The notes: a model not told the origin generated them from the letters alone. A stretch of 33,974 bases of DNA from Bacteroidota bacterium (GCA_016124585.1 WGNL01000044.1:1-33974), one strand, 5' to 3'; positions 1 to 8,244 are shown, numbered from the stretch's first letter. A program made the numbers and translations.

Positions 1-1
1 G

Positions 2-136
2 CTTGGAAGGCTGTCGGGCTTTGTAAGGTCAAAAGCACAGCCATTACCGGGCGAAAAGCTGCTATGGCAAAGCATTAAGTTGTTAAATGCCATGAAGGCT
101 GGCTACCTATTGAACCAGCAGAATTATGGGACATGA
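2..136 (+). CDS. C-terminal fragment of a probable DDE transposase (partial)
   Basis: An open frame enters from the left edge and ends at the TGA at 134-136, giving 44 residues. The run SKAQPLPGEKLLWQSIKLL followed by a short tail resembles the extreme C-terminus of IS4-like transposases, where a PLPG-x-K-xLW motif is followed by one helix. The other two forward frames are interrupted here. A strong palindrome lies about 50 bp after the stop, as expected for the end of a transcription unit. The family assignment is from memory of the motif and is weak. It could be the end of another small basic protein. Confidence 0.4.
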   Translation, partial: LGRLSGFVRSKAQPLPGEKLLWQSIKLLNAMKAGYLLNQQNYGT

Positions 137-183
137 TTAGGGCAATTAAACTTGATATGACTAAATACGCTGACTGCTAGTTT

Positions 184-216
184 ACTGACCGGGTGACTTT
201 AAGTCACCCGGTCAGT
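184..216. terminator. Perfect 16-bp inverted repeat around one T, likely (bidirectional) terminator
   Basis: ACTGACCGGGTGACTT is followed by a single T and by its exact reverse complement. The stem is GC-rich in its outer half and AT-rich at the tip. It lies about 50 bp after the transposase-like fragment. The GTG at 193 that would open the next reading frame sits inside this stem, which argues against that codon being a natural start. Confidence 0.55.
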
Positions 217-1083
217 GGCCCCAGTAACTCCCCAAAAACCAAACGAGGCCAGCGAAAACTGGACGGCCAAGGCAATGAGAAATGGACGAGCAGGTTTGCC
301 AGTTTCGGGGGCTATCTTTCAGGGGCACATTCCTGTATATTGGAACTGGACAACGGGGGCTATCTGGTCAATTATAGGCGTGAGGCATTTCCTGGATTGG
401 ATGATATTCCTCCCATTCTTATCTGGTTGGACTCGCTGGGCAACGTAACCCAGCAGTACGATTTCCCGAACAATTTCATTTACACCATAGGTGACCTCAT
501 TAAAACAGCTGACGGTAGGATAGTCGGGGTAGGCCAGGTTGACCTGTTGGATTACGACTTGGGCTTCGGGGGTTGGGTGTTTGCCTTTACACAGTCCGGC
601 GAGCTGCTTTGGCAGCGGTACATCGTTGACCAGCATTTTTTGCCGGAAAAACTGGGCTGGTTCAGCGGTGTGGTGGAATTGGACGATGGTAGGTTGGCCA
701 TGACGGGTACGATTGATACCCCCGCAGATGTGGATATCTGGCTCGTGGTGCTGGACAGTGAAGGATGCTTGGAGCCGGGGTGCATGGGGGAGTTTCAGGG
801 ATATGTTTCGGGCATAGATTCTCCAGTTGATAATGATACGCCTATTTCAATTTTTCCAAATCCTACTTCTGGGAGTTTCATAACGCTGAAAGGGGCGGAT
901 TTTATGAATGGAAATGCCGAACAATTTACCATCAATATTTATGATGTAGTTGGCAGGCTAGTCAGGAGCCAGCCAGCAAGGGAACAAATTGATGTAGCTG
1001 GTTTAAGTTGTGGTAATTATTTCTTAGGCATTCAGGCTGGCAATGGTATAAACAGGCTGGTTGGGAGATTTGTCAAATTATGA
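193..1083 (+). pseudogene. T9SS-sorted secreted protein lacking its native 5' end
   Basis: The open frame gives 296 residues. Residues about 25-200 have the rhythm of outer-membrane or secreted beta-propeller proteins of Bacteroidota (LDGQGNEKW, ILELDNGGYLV, DGRIVGVGQV, LDDGRLAMTGTID). The last ~75 residues are a type A T9SS sorting domain: SIFPNPTSGSF, then a hydrophobic core, NIYDVVGRLV and a final short strand. There is no signal peptide, although T9SS cargo must pass the Sec system. The only in-frame start is a GTG within a hairpin, and the first ~20 residues are low-complexity sequence over a dispersed repeat (237-256) found elsewhere in the window. I infer that the true 5' part was lost by recombination at the repeat. 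It runs convergent to the glycosyltransferase remnant. Whether the fragment is expressed cannot be seen. Confidence 0.75.
237..256 (+). repeat. Partial copy of the GGCCAGCGAG dispersed repeat at a gene junction
   Basis: The 20 bases here, AAACCAAACGAGGCCAGCGA, are identical to 2497-2516. The right half of the longer repeat (GCCTCGTTTCC) is missing. Sequence with homology to a normal T9SS protein starts right after it, so the repeat marks the junction. Confidence 0.6.
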
Positions 1084-1140
1084 TAATTCCTTTTATTTAC
1101 GGGTAGTGGCAGCGATTAATTGAAATAAATTGTCAGCAAA

Positions 1141-2318
1141 TCATTCCTTTATTATTCTTTGGTTAGCTATAGATTCAATTATACGTTTTGTCTCTAATCC
1201 TCTGTTCCTCCAACTAAGAATTTTTGCTTGCTCTAGGGCTGCTTTGGACATGCTTAACAATCGGCTGCTATCAGCATTGGAAAGGTCTATCATAAAATTA
1301 GTCAATTCTTCAACATTACCTGGTTGATAAAAAGACCTGCACCTCCATTGCCAATAAATTCCCAAGCTGAAGGTAAATCAGCCGATAAAATTGGCAAGCC
1401 AAAACCAAGGTAATCCAATATTTTCATTGGGGCGGTCAAGCTGCTATTGTATAAATTGTTGCGCATTGGTACAATTCCCACTGAAATACGTTTCATATAG
1501 TTTTTCATATCGACTACACTTACCCATCCTGTAATCTCAACCTGTTCTGAAACATCATATTTCTCCATCAAAGCCTTAATACGGGGTAATTCCGCTTTTA
1601 ACCCACCAATGATTAATAACTTTATTCGCTTATTATTTGTCAACTTTATAGCCTGAAAAACTGTTTCAAAATCCCGCTGTTCCTGTAAGCTGCCGATATA
1701 ACCAATTACAAAATTTTCACCTTTGGGTATTGAATAAACTTCCTCCGATAGTTTTGTTCCAGGCAAAGAAATAAATACCTTATTTTCAGGGAAATGATTT
1801 CTATAGAGCTTTGCCATTGGAGATAAAATACATAAAATGCCATCCACTTTTGGTAGCCATTTTCTTTCGGTCGGTATATGTTTTTTGCGGTGCTTAACTT
1901 CACTTTTCATGTCTAGGTCATCTGTCATTTCCATAAAGTAATTGTGGCATTCAATTAGAATAATTACGCCAGTTAATTTTTTCAATAATACAAGTAATGG
2001 CAGAAATCCTGTTTCACGTGTGATGACCGCATTGATATTTTCTTTGCGAATCAAATGCAAACATTTAAAGAACGCTAAGGAATAGAATAGAAAGCTAGAT
2101 ATTTTTATGTGGTTGACTAAATGAATTTTAAGTTTAGGAACTGGTTTAAGTCCATAATAATTTTCTAACACCCTGTCTGGTTCTTCATTTGTTCCTTTGC
2201 CAACAACTAAGTGGGTCTCTATGCCGACCTCTGCAAACCCGTGGGCATTTAAACAGACAAAACTACTGGTGGGGCTATTACTTGGCCAATGGTTTCGATT
2301 TACATAAATAACTTTCAT
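1141..2318 (-). pseudogene. Glycosyltransferase family 4, interrupted by a one-base frameshift
   Basis: Two overlapping minus-strand frames together give a normal-length GT4 enzyme of about 392 residues. The first (start 2318) begins MKVIYVNRNHWPSNSP and holds the N-terminal Rossmann half, then the nucleotide-sugar-binding half with NFVIGYIGSLQEQRDF, LLIIGG and the acceptor/donor loop SLTAPMKILDYLGFGLPIL, and derails after GGAGLFI. The second resumes as YQPGNVEELTNFMIDLS to the C-terminal helix. Adding one T to the run of five (A-run 1329-1333 on the plus strand) restores GLFYQPGN, the usual continuation in this family. The family moves a sugar from a nucleotide donor to a growing polysaccharide or lipid acceptor at the inner membrane. 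The substrate cannot be told. The shift is either a real mutation in a homopolymer or a sequencing error. Confidence 0.85.
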
Positions 2319-2388
2319 GCAGTTAGAGGAAGTGTTTAAAATGCTTTAAGAAGATTTGATAATATAAATTTTGTTTGAAAACAGCTGG

Positions 2389-2396
2389 CAAATGTA
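2389..2396 (-). promoter_or_regulatory. Possible -7 box (TACATTTG) for the glycosyltransferase
   Basis: Read on the minus strand this is TACATTTG, matching the Bacteroidota -7 consensus TAnnTTTG about 70 bp before the start codon at 2318. A clear TTTG -33 element at the right distance is not seen, so the call is tentative. Confidence 0.3.
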
Positions 2397-2500
2397 GTTA
2401 TAAAAAAACAATAAAAATGGTCAGTTCACGCTCTGCACCGGAAGCAGTCAACCAGTTTTCTTAAAGGAAGATTTTTTTGTAATCTTAATAGCTGTAAACC

Positions 2501-2548
2501 AAACGAGGCCAGCGAGCACTCGCCCGCCAGCCTCGTTTCCCAGCTGTA
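2501..2548 (+). repeat. GGCCAGCGAG dispersed hairpin repeat, fullest copy
   Basis: AAACGAGGC (2501-2509) pairs exactly with GCCTCGTTT (2530-2538) around a 20-base GC-rich loop. Positions 2508-2548 match 8971-9011 at 36 of 41 bases, and the left arm with flank (2497-2516) matches 237-256 exactly. Three copies in 9 kb, two at broken genes, point to a small dispersed element. Confidence 0.65.
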
Positions 2549-2904
2549 TACAAATCTTTTACCCAACTTTCGCAATATTAGCACAGCATAGCTTGTGGCC
2601 AAACAGTGTTGAAACTATCGTTCCATGGGACAGGTGTAATATCTGATAATCATTATATGGAAATTTGAATCAACTTCACTTGGCTTTTGTGTTTCAAGGT
2701 ATTGACTTTGGGGTGCTCAGGCGTGTTTTTGGCTCATGCATGCACCGGTGGGACATTTCTGGCAGTCTCCCCAAATTACGTAGGTCAGTTATCTATTAAA
2801 TGTACCTCAAACTTTACGCCTGCAATCAAGCAGGGTAGCGAGAATATAGCAGTTTGAAGGGAGATTTTTCAGGTGATTAAGTTGATAGGGGTTAATTTGG
2901 GCTA

Positions 2905-2945
2905 AACAAAAAACACCGGGCAGCTTTTGGAGGGCTACCCGGTGT
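2905..2945 (-). terminator. Rho-independent terminator of the cysteine-rich protein gene
   Basis: ACACCGGG at 2913-2920 pairs with CCCGGTGT at 2938-2945. AGC/GCT extends the stem past one mismatch. On the minus strand the stem is followed directly by a T-rich stretch (TTTTTGTTTAGC). It lies about 140 bp beyond the stop at 3084. Confidence 0.65.
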
Positions 2946-2960
2946 GGCTTCATAGCATGA

Positions 2961-3080
2961 TTTTTAGGGGGAGGAGGAAGCCTCCACTTCAAAATGGTTG
3001 ATGAGGTCAATAAGGATTTATGAGGTTGATAGGAGTTAATAATCAACCTTTATAAACCTTATCAACTATATCAACCAACC
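2961..3080. repeat. Longer dispersed repeat, copy 1
   Basis: Starts TTTTTAGGGG, then a purine run and GAAGCCTCC, then GGTTGATGAGGT and later AATCAACCT-TATAAACC and ATCAACC. The same blocks in the same order occur at 8245-8321, with a shorter spacer there. Internal GGTTGAT/ATCAACC pairs allow a loose hairpin. Both copies are intergenic. Confidence 0.6.
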
Positions 3081-3083
3081 GAT

Positions 3084-4301
3084 TCAGTCCTTGACCACGT
3101 TCAGGTTGAAGCTGGTGGTGCCTTTCAGTTCTTTATTCACCACGATTTCATCCACGCAGTATTCTATTTCAAGTCGGTAGTTGCCAGGTGGCACGTCTCT
3201 TGTGATGAGGGCCAGTTCTCTAGACTTGCAGGTGCAAGGGCTCAGGCAATCGAAGCAGAGGAAGCTGTCTGGAATAATCTGAATCTGACTTGCAGGTGCA
3301 CTGGGCACAAAGGTCAGTTTGGTAATTCGCAGTCCTCTGAATTCCAAGTCGGAGTAGTGGTTGCAGACGGTCAGGTACACGACCTCGGTGTCATGTGTTT
3401 CGACTTGGTCTCTTGGCCCGTCGAGCAAATGTAGGTAGAAGCAAAGGCTGAGTTGCTGCACGCCCAATGCTTGGCTACATTCGGTGTGGGTGTATGGCCG
3501 AATTGGGCAAAGCGATGGGATGTTGCTGCTGCCGGGGATGACCGCAGTCTTGGCTTGTGCCCTGTTGGCGAGTTCCTTTTCCTGTGCGGCAGCATGTTCA
3601 TTGCAGCCACCGCATCCGCAATCGCCACAATCGCAGCATTCACATTCGCACTGGACGCATTCGGGGTAGAGCTTCTTCACCGGAAGCCGGAAAATCAGGA
3701 ACTCACCGTGGTTGAACCCAACGAATGGGTGGCCTGGGCTTGGGTCGTTACCGCTGTCGCACCAGATGAAGTTAGCATTTGGTGATACGCCAGTTACCGG
3801 ATTGAAGGGAGCAGAACCTCCCTTTACGTTCTTTCCGCCGAGTGTAGGTTTCTTCCAAAGCTTATTGCAGTCAGCAATCTTGATTTGCGCCAAGACTAAG
3901 TCACGGGGTGGGCGAGGGCTGTTGCTGTCATAATCCAATCCTGTTGGGAATACTTCCCAGTCGGTATTGTTGGTAGGGATGGTCACAGCTCCAGTGATTT
4001 CTGCTAGGAGCCCATTTTGACCGGAGTCATTGCTCCAGCAGACAAAATAAAGGTAGTCGCAGCAGGTGGCAGTGGTTCCCTTTGGGACATCCACGGTTTT
4101 TGGGAAATTTTGAATCAGTATAGCCTTGGGGCTTAGGTGGTCGCAGCGGCCGATGTACATATCGGCTTGGTCATCGCACCAGACATGGCCACTGATGGAA
4201 AGTGGGCGGTCACAGAATGTTTCTTTTTCTGGAGCTTGCACCAGGTCATTTGCTGATTTCTTCATGATTGGTTGGATTTGGTGGGCTAAAAAAGTTGACA
4301 T
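3084..4301 (-). CDS. Cysteine-rich protein of unknown function
   Basis: 405 residues, or 393 if the second Met (4265, MKKSANDLVQ) is the start; neither choice gives a signal peptide. I do not recognise the family. The N-terminal ~100 residues (SGHVWCDDQADMYIG, then CCDYLYFVCWSNDSGQNGLLA) look like a compact beta-sandwich. The middle is rich in Asn, Asp, Pro and Gly. A linker at residues 215-233 has nine cysteines in 19 residues, in CxC, CC and CGxC spacing. The C-terminal ~150 residues look beta-rich (YLTVCNHYSDLEFRGLRITKL, then CFDCLSPCTCKS). Such clusters bind metal or form disulfides, but either use is inference. It is transcribed alone, with a terminator after it. Base composition is like its neighbours. 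Its cytoplasmic or exported location cannot be settled. Confidence 0.7.
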   Translation of the reverse strand: MSTFLAHQIQPIMKKSANDLVQAPEKETFCDRPLSISGHVWCDDQADMYIGRCDHLSPKAILIQNFPKTVDVPKGTTATCCDYLYFVCWSNDSGQNGLLAEITGAVTIPTNNTDWEVFPTGLDYDSNSPRPPRDLVLAQIKIADCNKLWKKPTLGGKNVKGGSAPFNPVTGVSPNANFIWCDSGNDPSPGHPFVGFNHGEFLIFRLPVKKLYPECVQCECECCDCGDCGCGGCNEHAAAQEKELANRAQAKTAVIPGSSNIPSLCPIRPYTHTECSQALGVQQLSLCFYLHLLDGPRDQVETHDTEVVYLTVCNHYSDLEFRGLRITKLTFVPSAPASQIQIIPDSFLCFDCLSPCTCKSRELALITRDVPPGNYRLEIEYCVDEIVVNKELKGTTSFNLNVVKD

Positions 4302-4521
4302 AGATGGAGTGGGCAGTTGTGTTGCCCCTTGGACCTATCCTGCTTTTGTTTGCCCTAGTGTTAAAAGAATGATTTTGAGTTGAAAGCATCCGTCGGGCTT
4401 TTGATTTTACGAGACCCCTTTGATGCTGATTTCTTCCGTTGCGCATTGGATGGTACAAAGATGTGGGTGAGGTGAGGGAGGAAGCCATTAGGCTTTTCAC
4501 GTGAATTTCCAGTGGAGGTCG

Positions 4522-4559
4522 AAAAAAAGAAAGCGGCCATAAGTAAGATGGCCGCTTTC
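4522..4559 (-). terminator. Rho-independent terminator, 12-bp perfect stem
   Basis: GAAAGCGGCCAT at 4529-4540 and ATGGCCGCTTTC at 4548-4559 form a perfect stem with a 7-base loop. Read on the minus strand it is followed by seven T. It ends transcription of the lipoprotein gene at 4866-5669, about 310 bp upstream in transcript terms. Confidence 0.75.
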
Positions 4560-4799
4560 GAAACTGCTTTTTAGGGTTAAGGTTCCTTGGGGAAGGGAAA
4601 GTGAAGGTTTTTTAGTTGCAATAGCCTACTCAGGTAGTGCAATAAATTAAGAGACACCTGAGTTTTTGAGGGTTAATCAGCAAAATGTATTGTTTCCAGA
4701 ATAATACCATCTCATAACTACTTTCTGTGTTGCATCGATGCAATGATGGGTAGACAGCAGGAAGGAACCAATTAGGAATTTTGGGCTAAATTCCAGTGG

Positions 4800-4853
4800 A
4801 AGCATACGAAACAGATAAGGTCGCTGGTATACCCAACGACCTTATTGATGCTT
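4800..4853. terminator. Hairpin immediately after the FN3 lipoprotein gene
   Basis: ATAAGGTCG (4815-4823) pairs with CGACCTTAT (4837-4845), and outer AAGCAT/ATGCTT extend it across small bulges. It starts 12 bp past the stop. No T-run follows on the minus strand, so it may protect the mRNA end or act as a weak terminator. Confidence 0.45.
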
Positions 4854-4865
4854 AAAATTCAGTTT

Positions 4866-5669
4866 TTAATTACAATGCTCAGTCCAAGTTGTACCGAAAT
4901 CTGCTCCCAAACACAATGTCGATTCAATCGTACAGGATGCACAGCTCTTCACAAAAGCGACCCTTCCGGTGTAGTCAACTTTTATTGTGAAAAAGTTTGT
5001 TGCTGATTCAGTGAAGCGGATTTCATTACCAACAACCGAGGTGGATATGGTTCCGCCAGAACATTCATATCCTTTGATTTCATGCGGGCAGCTGACATCA
5101 AAAGCCAATTTGAAAAATTTGTTTGTCCCAGCCGGAGACACAATTCTTAATTTATGTATTGCCCGAGGATTGGCGCCATTACCAAGCGGAAGTAAGCTAT
5201 TATCTGCCAAGGCAGTAAACGACGTTGAGCATGAGTCGCATTCGGTCATTCCCGAGCCTCCAATTTCCCTCATAACAACTACATCTTCAATGATGATTCC
5301 ATCGGTAGCCCAGCAAGTAGCTACTCCATTAGGGCTTACAGCTAATGGTTGGTCAGGACTACAAATTCCCTGAACAATTGTAGTAAATTCATGATGGGGC
5401 GTCAACCCTCCAATTACTGTATCTGTACCAACTGTGGTCAAAAGCGGAAGGGTGGTATTTGTGGTAATGTCCTTCACGGTAATCCGATATCTGGCGGCAC
5501 CTGTTACTTGCGTCCATTCCAATTTAACAGATGTAGAGTCGATTACATCAGCTGTCAAAGAATTAGGAGCAGGAAGGTTACAGTAGTTCTTAGGCTTACA
5601 TGAATAGTGTAAGCAACAAATGCTCAACAGAGCGATGACAAGTAGAAGTGAAAAGGATGTTTTTTTCAT
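4866..5669 (-). CDS. Fibronectin-III-like lipoprotein
   Basis: 267 residues. A type II signal peptide ends LHYSC with the lipid-bearing Cys at 24, so the protein is anchored to a membrane. Residues about 32-115 are a fibronectin type III-like fold (LPAPNSLTADVIDSTSVKLEW, then TGAARYRITVKD, and a closing QGICSPD). A junction TDGIIIEDVVVM leads into a second domain with CDSCS, SCPHEIKGYECSGG and SCASCTIESTLC, probably disulfide-bonded. The 115-residue protein at 7488-7835 ends exactly at the equivalent of this junction (SDGIIVVDEVVM), so the two are related. No enzyme motif is seen. A role in binding outside the cell is inference. Confidence 0.75.
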   Translation of the reverse strand: MKKTSFSLLLVIALLSICCLHYSCKPKNYCNLPAPNSLTADVIDSTSVKLEWTQVTGAARYRITVKDITTNTTLPLLTTVGTDTVIGGLTPHHEFTTIVQGICSPDQPLAVSPNGVATCWATDGIIIEDVVVMREIGGSGMTECDSCSTSFTALADNSLLPLGNGANPRAIHKLRIVSPAGTNKFFKLAFDVSCPHEIKGYECSGGTISTSVVGNEIRFTESATNFFTIKVDYTGRVAFVKSCASCTIESTLCLGADFGTTWTEHCN

Positions 5670-5752
5670 GTGTTTTAGGTTGTTTTGATGTGATGAAAAA
5701 GGTGAAAGATGGAATGTTAAAGGCTAAATCTAAGATTCTTTAAACCCTAGAC

Positions 5753-5760
5753 TATCTTTG
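5753..5760 (+). promoter_or_regulatory. -7 box TATCTTTG upstream of the helical-repeat gene
   Basis: Exact TAnnTTTG match about 110 bp before the start codon at 5870. No TTTG is seen about 20 bp upstream of it, so only the downstream element supports the call. Confidence 0.4.
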
Positions 5761-5869
5761 CTATACCCGGCAAATAAACTGGGTGAGTGCCCAAAAAACC
5801 ATTAGTTTTTTTATAGATTTTTCCAGTACATAGAACGACTTTAGTCGATTCTTCTTGAAAACAAGCTAA

Positions 5870-7318
5870 ATGAACCAAACAAGATTAATTAAAATTCTAA
5901 AGGCATTCACCAGCACAGAATTGTTTCAATTAACACAGTTCATCCAATCTCCCCTTTTTAATGATGGGAGCAGACCACAAAAAACCGAGACACTGCTAGA
6001 ACAGCTTGTTAAATATCATCCTGAGTTTAAATCACAAGATATTGCCAAGGAAGAAATATTCCAAGTTGTTTTTCCAACAGAAGACTACGTAATGCAAAAA
6101 TTGGATAAGGTAGCTTCTGAGTTAATGAAAGTGGTGCGTAAGTTCATAGCTGTTAATGCATCTCACACCATGTCTAATGCGCAATATTGGCTTGAGCAAG
6201 TAAAATTTTTTCGTGAGAGAGGACTTGATGGTGAATTTCGCTATGCAGCAGAACAAGTTGAAAAACTGCAACAAAAATCTATGTTAGAAGAAGAATATTT
6301 CTTCAGACAGCTTGTCATTGAGACAGAAAAAATGAAGAACATGGTCAATCTCAATGACAAAAAGAGTGATATAAACATACCTGAAGTTATCCAAAACCTT
6401 GACATTTATTATATCATATCAAAGATGGAATATTGTTCGTATCTCATGACTAAAAGCATAAGCACTCACCTGAATTCCCCTCAATCATTTATTTTACTCG
6501 ACGAAGTATTGGAAGCTGCTAGGAAGAACTATCTTGACGTGCCAGTGGTAGCTGCATATTACTACTCTTACTCATTATTATTAAAGCGAAATCTGCCGGA
6601 AGATTATGAACAATTAAAAACGGTTCTTAATGCAAACAATGGACGCTTTTTAGTTGGCACCCTTAAGGCAGTTCATTCCTACATGCGGAATTATATAGCT
6701 GACAAATACAATCAAGGTGACCCGAGTTGTTTACCAGAGCTATTCGCTTTGTTTAAGGATCACGCAGAAAAAGGTACTCTATTACAAGATTCCGGCACCA
6801 TCCTAGCCAGCACACTTCAAAATGCCATTACTGTAGCATTGAAACTCGGTGAAGTCGAATGGGCACTCCACTTCCTAGAAGAACACCGCCTCCGTCTAAT
6901 CGGGGCAGATGACCCAGAAGCTATATACCAGTTTAACCTTGCTAATTGTTATTTCTATCGAGGTGACTATGCTGTAGTTGAGCATTGCCTCGCCAATTAT
7001 ACTTATCGTGAACAGTTCTATAAATTAGCAGCCAAGCGAATGGAAATCAAGTTGTATTATGAAACCAACTCGCCTCTGCTAGATTCTAGGTTGGGTGCTT
7101 TTAAGATTTTTGTACATGAGCTTAAATCCATCCTGCCACCGGACAAAATTGCTCCGAACAACCACTTCGCTGACCTCATGCGGCAAATCATTGCACCCAA
7201 GACCTTGGGTAATTCAGCCCGTGTACAGAAGCTCACAGATAAATTGGAAACCCAGAAAGCCGTTGCCGAGCGGGAGTGGCTTAAGGAAAAACTGGAGAAA
7301 CTACTCGAAAAATGTTGA
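5870..7318 (+). CDS. Helical-repeat protein of a Saprospiraceae-type paralogous family, function unknown
   Basis: 482 residues with no signal peptide, so probably cytoplasmic. The N-terminal ~100 residues have a characteristic layout: LIKILKAFTSTELFQLTQFI-SPLFN, a short linker, then a helix set ending in FPTEDYVMQKLDKVASELM. I recall this layout from a large family of uncharacterised proteins in Haliscomenobacter and Lewinella. From about residue 120 to the end it is almost all alpha-helical with TPR-like pairs (VEWALHFLEEHRLRL, then IYQFNLANCYFYRGDYAVVEHCLANY), closing in a charged coiled coil (QKAVAEREWLKEKLEKLLEK). Such folds usually serve as protein-binding scaffolds. It is the only plus-strand gene between two related FN3-like genes. 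No catalytic motif is visible. Confidence 0.75.
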   Translation: MNQTRLIKILKAFTSTELFQLTQFIQSPLFNDGSRPQKTETLLEQLVKYHPEFKSQDIAKEEIFQVVFPTEDYVMQKLDKVASELMKVVRKFIAVNASHTMSNAQYWLEQVKFFRERGLDGEFRYAAEQVEKLQQKSMLEEEYFFRQLVIETEKMKNMVNLNDKKSDINIPEVIQNLDIYYIISKMEYCSYLMTKSISTHLNSPQSFILLDEVLEAARKNYLDVPVVAAYYYSYSLLLKRNLPEDYEQLKTVLNANNGRFLVGTLKAVHSYMRNYIADKYNQGDPSCLPELFALFKDHAEKGTLLQDSGTILASTLQNAITVALKLGEVEWALHFLEEHRLRLIGADDPEAIYQFNLANCYFYRGDYAVVEHCLANYTYREQFYKLAAKRMEIKLYYETNSPLLDSRLGAFKIFVHELKSILPPDKIAPNNHFADLMRQIIAPKTLGNSARVQKLTDKLETQKAVAEREWLKEKLEKLLEKC

Positions 7319-7443
7319 CTCAAGGTAGTTGGCATTAACCACCACCTGAATTGTGGAACCGATTATCAGGGCTTTGCCATCCTAATCCATGTTAATTCTT
7401 TGAAAACATCCTAAACAAGGGATACATCGAATGAGATATTTTT

Positions 7444-7451
7444 TAACTTTG
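7444..7451 (+). promoter_or_regulatory. -7 box TAACTTTG for the short FN3-like gene
   Basis: Exact TAnnTTTG match 37 bp before the start codon at 7488. The upstream element is not evident at the usual spacing. Confidence 0.45.
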
Positions 7452-7487
7452 TGTGAATAGCTTATGTAATCATAAAATTCAATTAAT

Positions 7488-7835
7488 ATGAAAACCTTTA
7501 TTTTCTCTTTCCTCCTAGCAATTCCATTGCTGTTTTCCTTTTCCGCTTCGAAAACAATGGAAACCACCTGTCCTACTCCTACGAATGGGCATGTCACCTC
7601 CAAATCATCAGGTACTATTTCTTTTGATTGGGATGACTGTGGGTGTGCGGGTTCTACCTATAAAATCTGGTATTACCGCTCTGACGACAGCTACACCAGT
7701 CCCGAGTATTCCACTAGCACTTCCTACTACACATTCAACAGCCTTTCCTCTGGCACTTATACCTTCTATTACAAAACTGTCTGTATTGATGGTGAAAGTG
7801 ATGGTATAATTGTGGTGGACGAGGTTGTAATGTGA
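7488..7835 (+). CDS. Short secreted FN3-like protein, truncated relative of the 4866-5669 product
   Basis: 115 residues. An N-terminal signal peptide (MKTFIFSFLLAIPLLFSFSA) is followed by one fibronectin-III-like domain: TCPTPTNGHVTS, TISFDWDDC, STYKIWYYRSDD and YTFNSLSSGTYTFYYKTVC. The last residues, SDGIIVVDEVVM, align with TDGIIIEDVVVM in the lipoprotein at 4866-5669. In that protein the motif is followed by a 120-residue cysteine-rich domain; here a stop follows at once. Either the short form is natural or the second domain was lost. The sequence after the stop turns into a repeat-rich region. It has its own -7 box. Binding outside the cell is a guess from the fold. Confidence 0.7.
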   Translation: MKTFIFSFLLAIPLLFSFSASKTMETTCPTPTNGHVTSKSSGTISFDWDDCGCAGSTYKIWYYRSDDSYTSPEYSTSTSYYTFNSLSSGTYTFYYKTVCIDGESDGIIVVDEVVM

Positions 7836-7880
7836 TACCAATTAAAATATTTCTAATTTGCGGAGGAGATATACATAATC

Positions 7881-7988
7881 CAAGTTGCGGATAATTTTGA
7901 AACGTGATAGTTGATGAGGTTTGTAAGGTTGATTTTTGCCAAGAAAGCAGGTGTTTATCAACGATTATCAACTAACATCCGCAACTTG
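7881..7988. repeat. Inverted repeat CAAGTTGCGGAT, 12 bp perfect arms
   Basis: CAAGTTGCGGAT at 7881-7892 and ATCCGCAACTTG at 7977-7988. Inside, TAGTTGAT and ATCAACTA again face each other. The element looks like a small hairpin unit of about 110 bp, possibly a miniature transposable element remnant. Confidence 0.5.
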
Positions 7989-8244
7989 AGTTACATAATA
8001 TCTTCTCCGCATGTTTATTTATTAGAAAAATCTCGCCAAGGTTATTTCTTGCATTTAAAACCATACATTAATCCCCAAATGGGCTTTAGTGGTTGTTCAC
8101 TGCGGATTTGCGATTTTCTGCCTAATCCGAGCATTTCGGGCTTGACTCGGTGCCCCTCCAATCTAAAATGTAAATCGTCTACCTTCTATCTAATATCAAA
8201 AAATAGAATTAATCAACCCTGCCAGTGTGGGGTTAAAGGATGGT

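Larger units (their letters stand above)
2319..3083. other. 765-bp gene-free region with repeats
   Basis: No convincing reading frame. It contains the full copy of the GGCCAGCGAG hairpin repeat (2501-2548), a minus-strand terminator (2905-2945) and one copy of a longer dispersed repeat (2961-3080). The rest (about 2560-2880) shows nothing I recognise. A 79-codon minus frame at 2807-3046 runs through the terminator and the repeat and is not believable as a gene. Confidence 0.6.
4302..4865. other. 564-bp gene-free region with several hairpins
   Basis: Lies between two minus-strand genes. It contains a minus-strand terminator (4529-4559), a hairpin just after the lipoprotein gene (4800-4853), an 8-bp inverted repeat ACTCAGGT/ACCTGAGT at 4628-4663 followed by T5 on the plus strand, and a 14-bp palindrome TTGCATCGATGCAA at 4730-4743 that could be a protein-binding site. 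The words AATTTCCAGTGGA (about 4504) and AATTCCAGTGGA (about 4790) occur just before the two larger hairpins. Confidence 0.5.

Noticed and set aside
3453-3933. Plus-strand frames opposite the cysteine-rich protein
   Set aside because: They are the antisense of a well-formed gene; the open frames follow from its composition.
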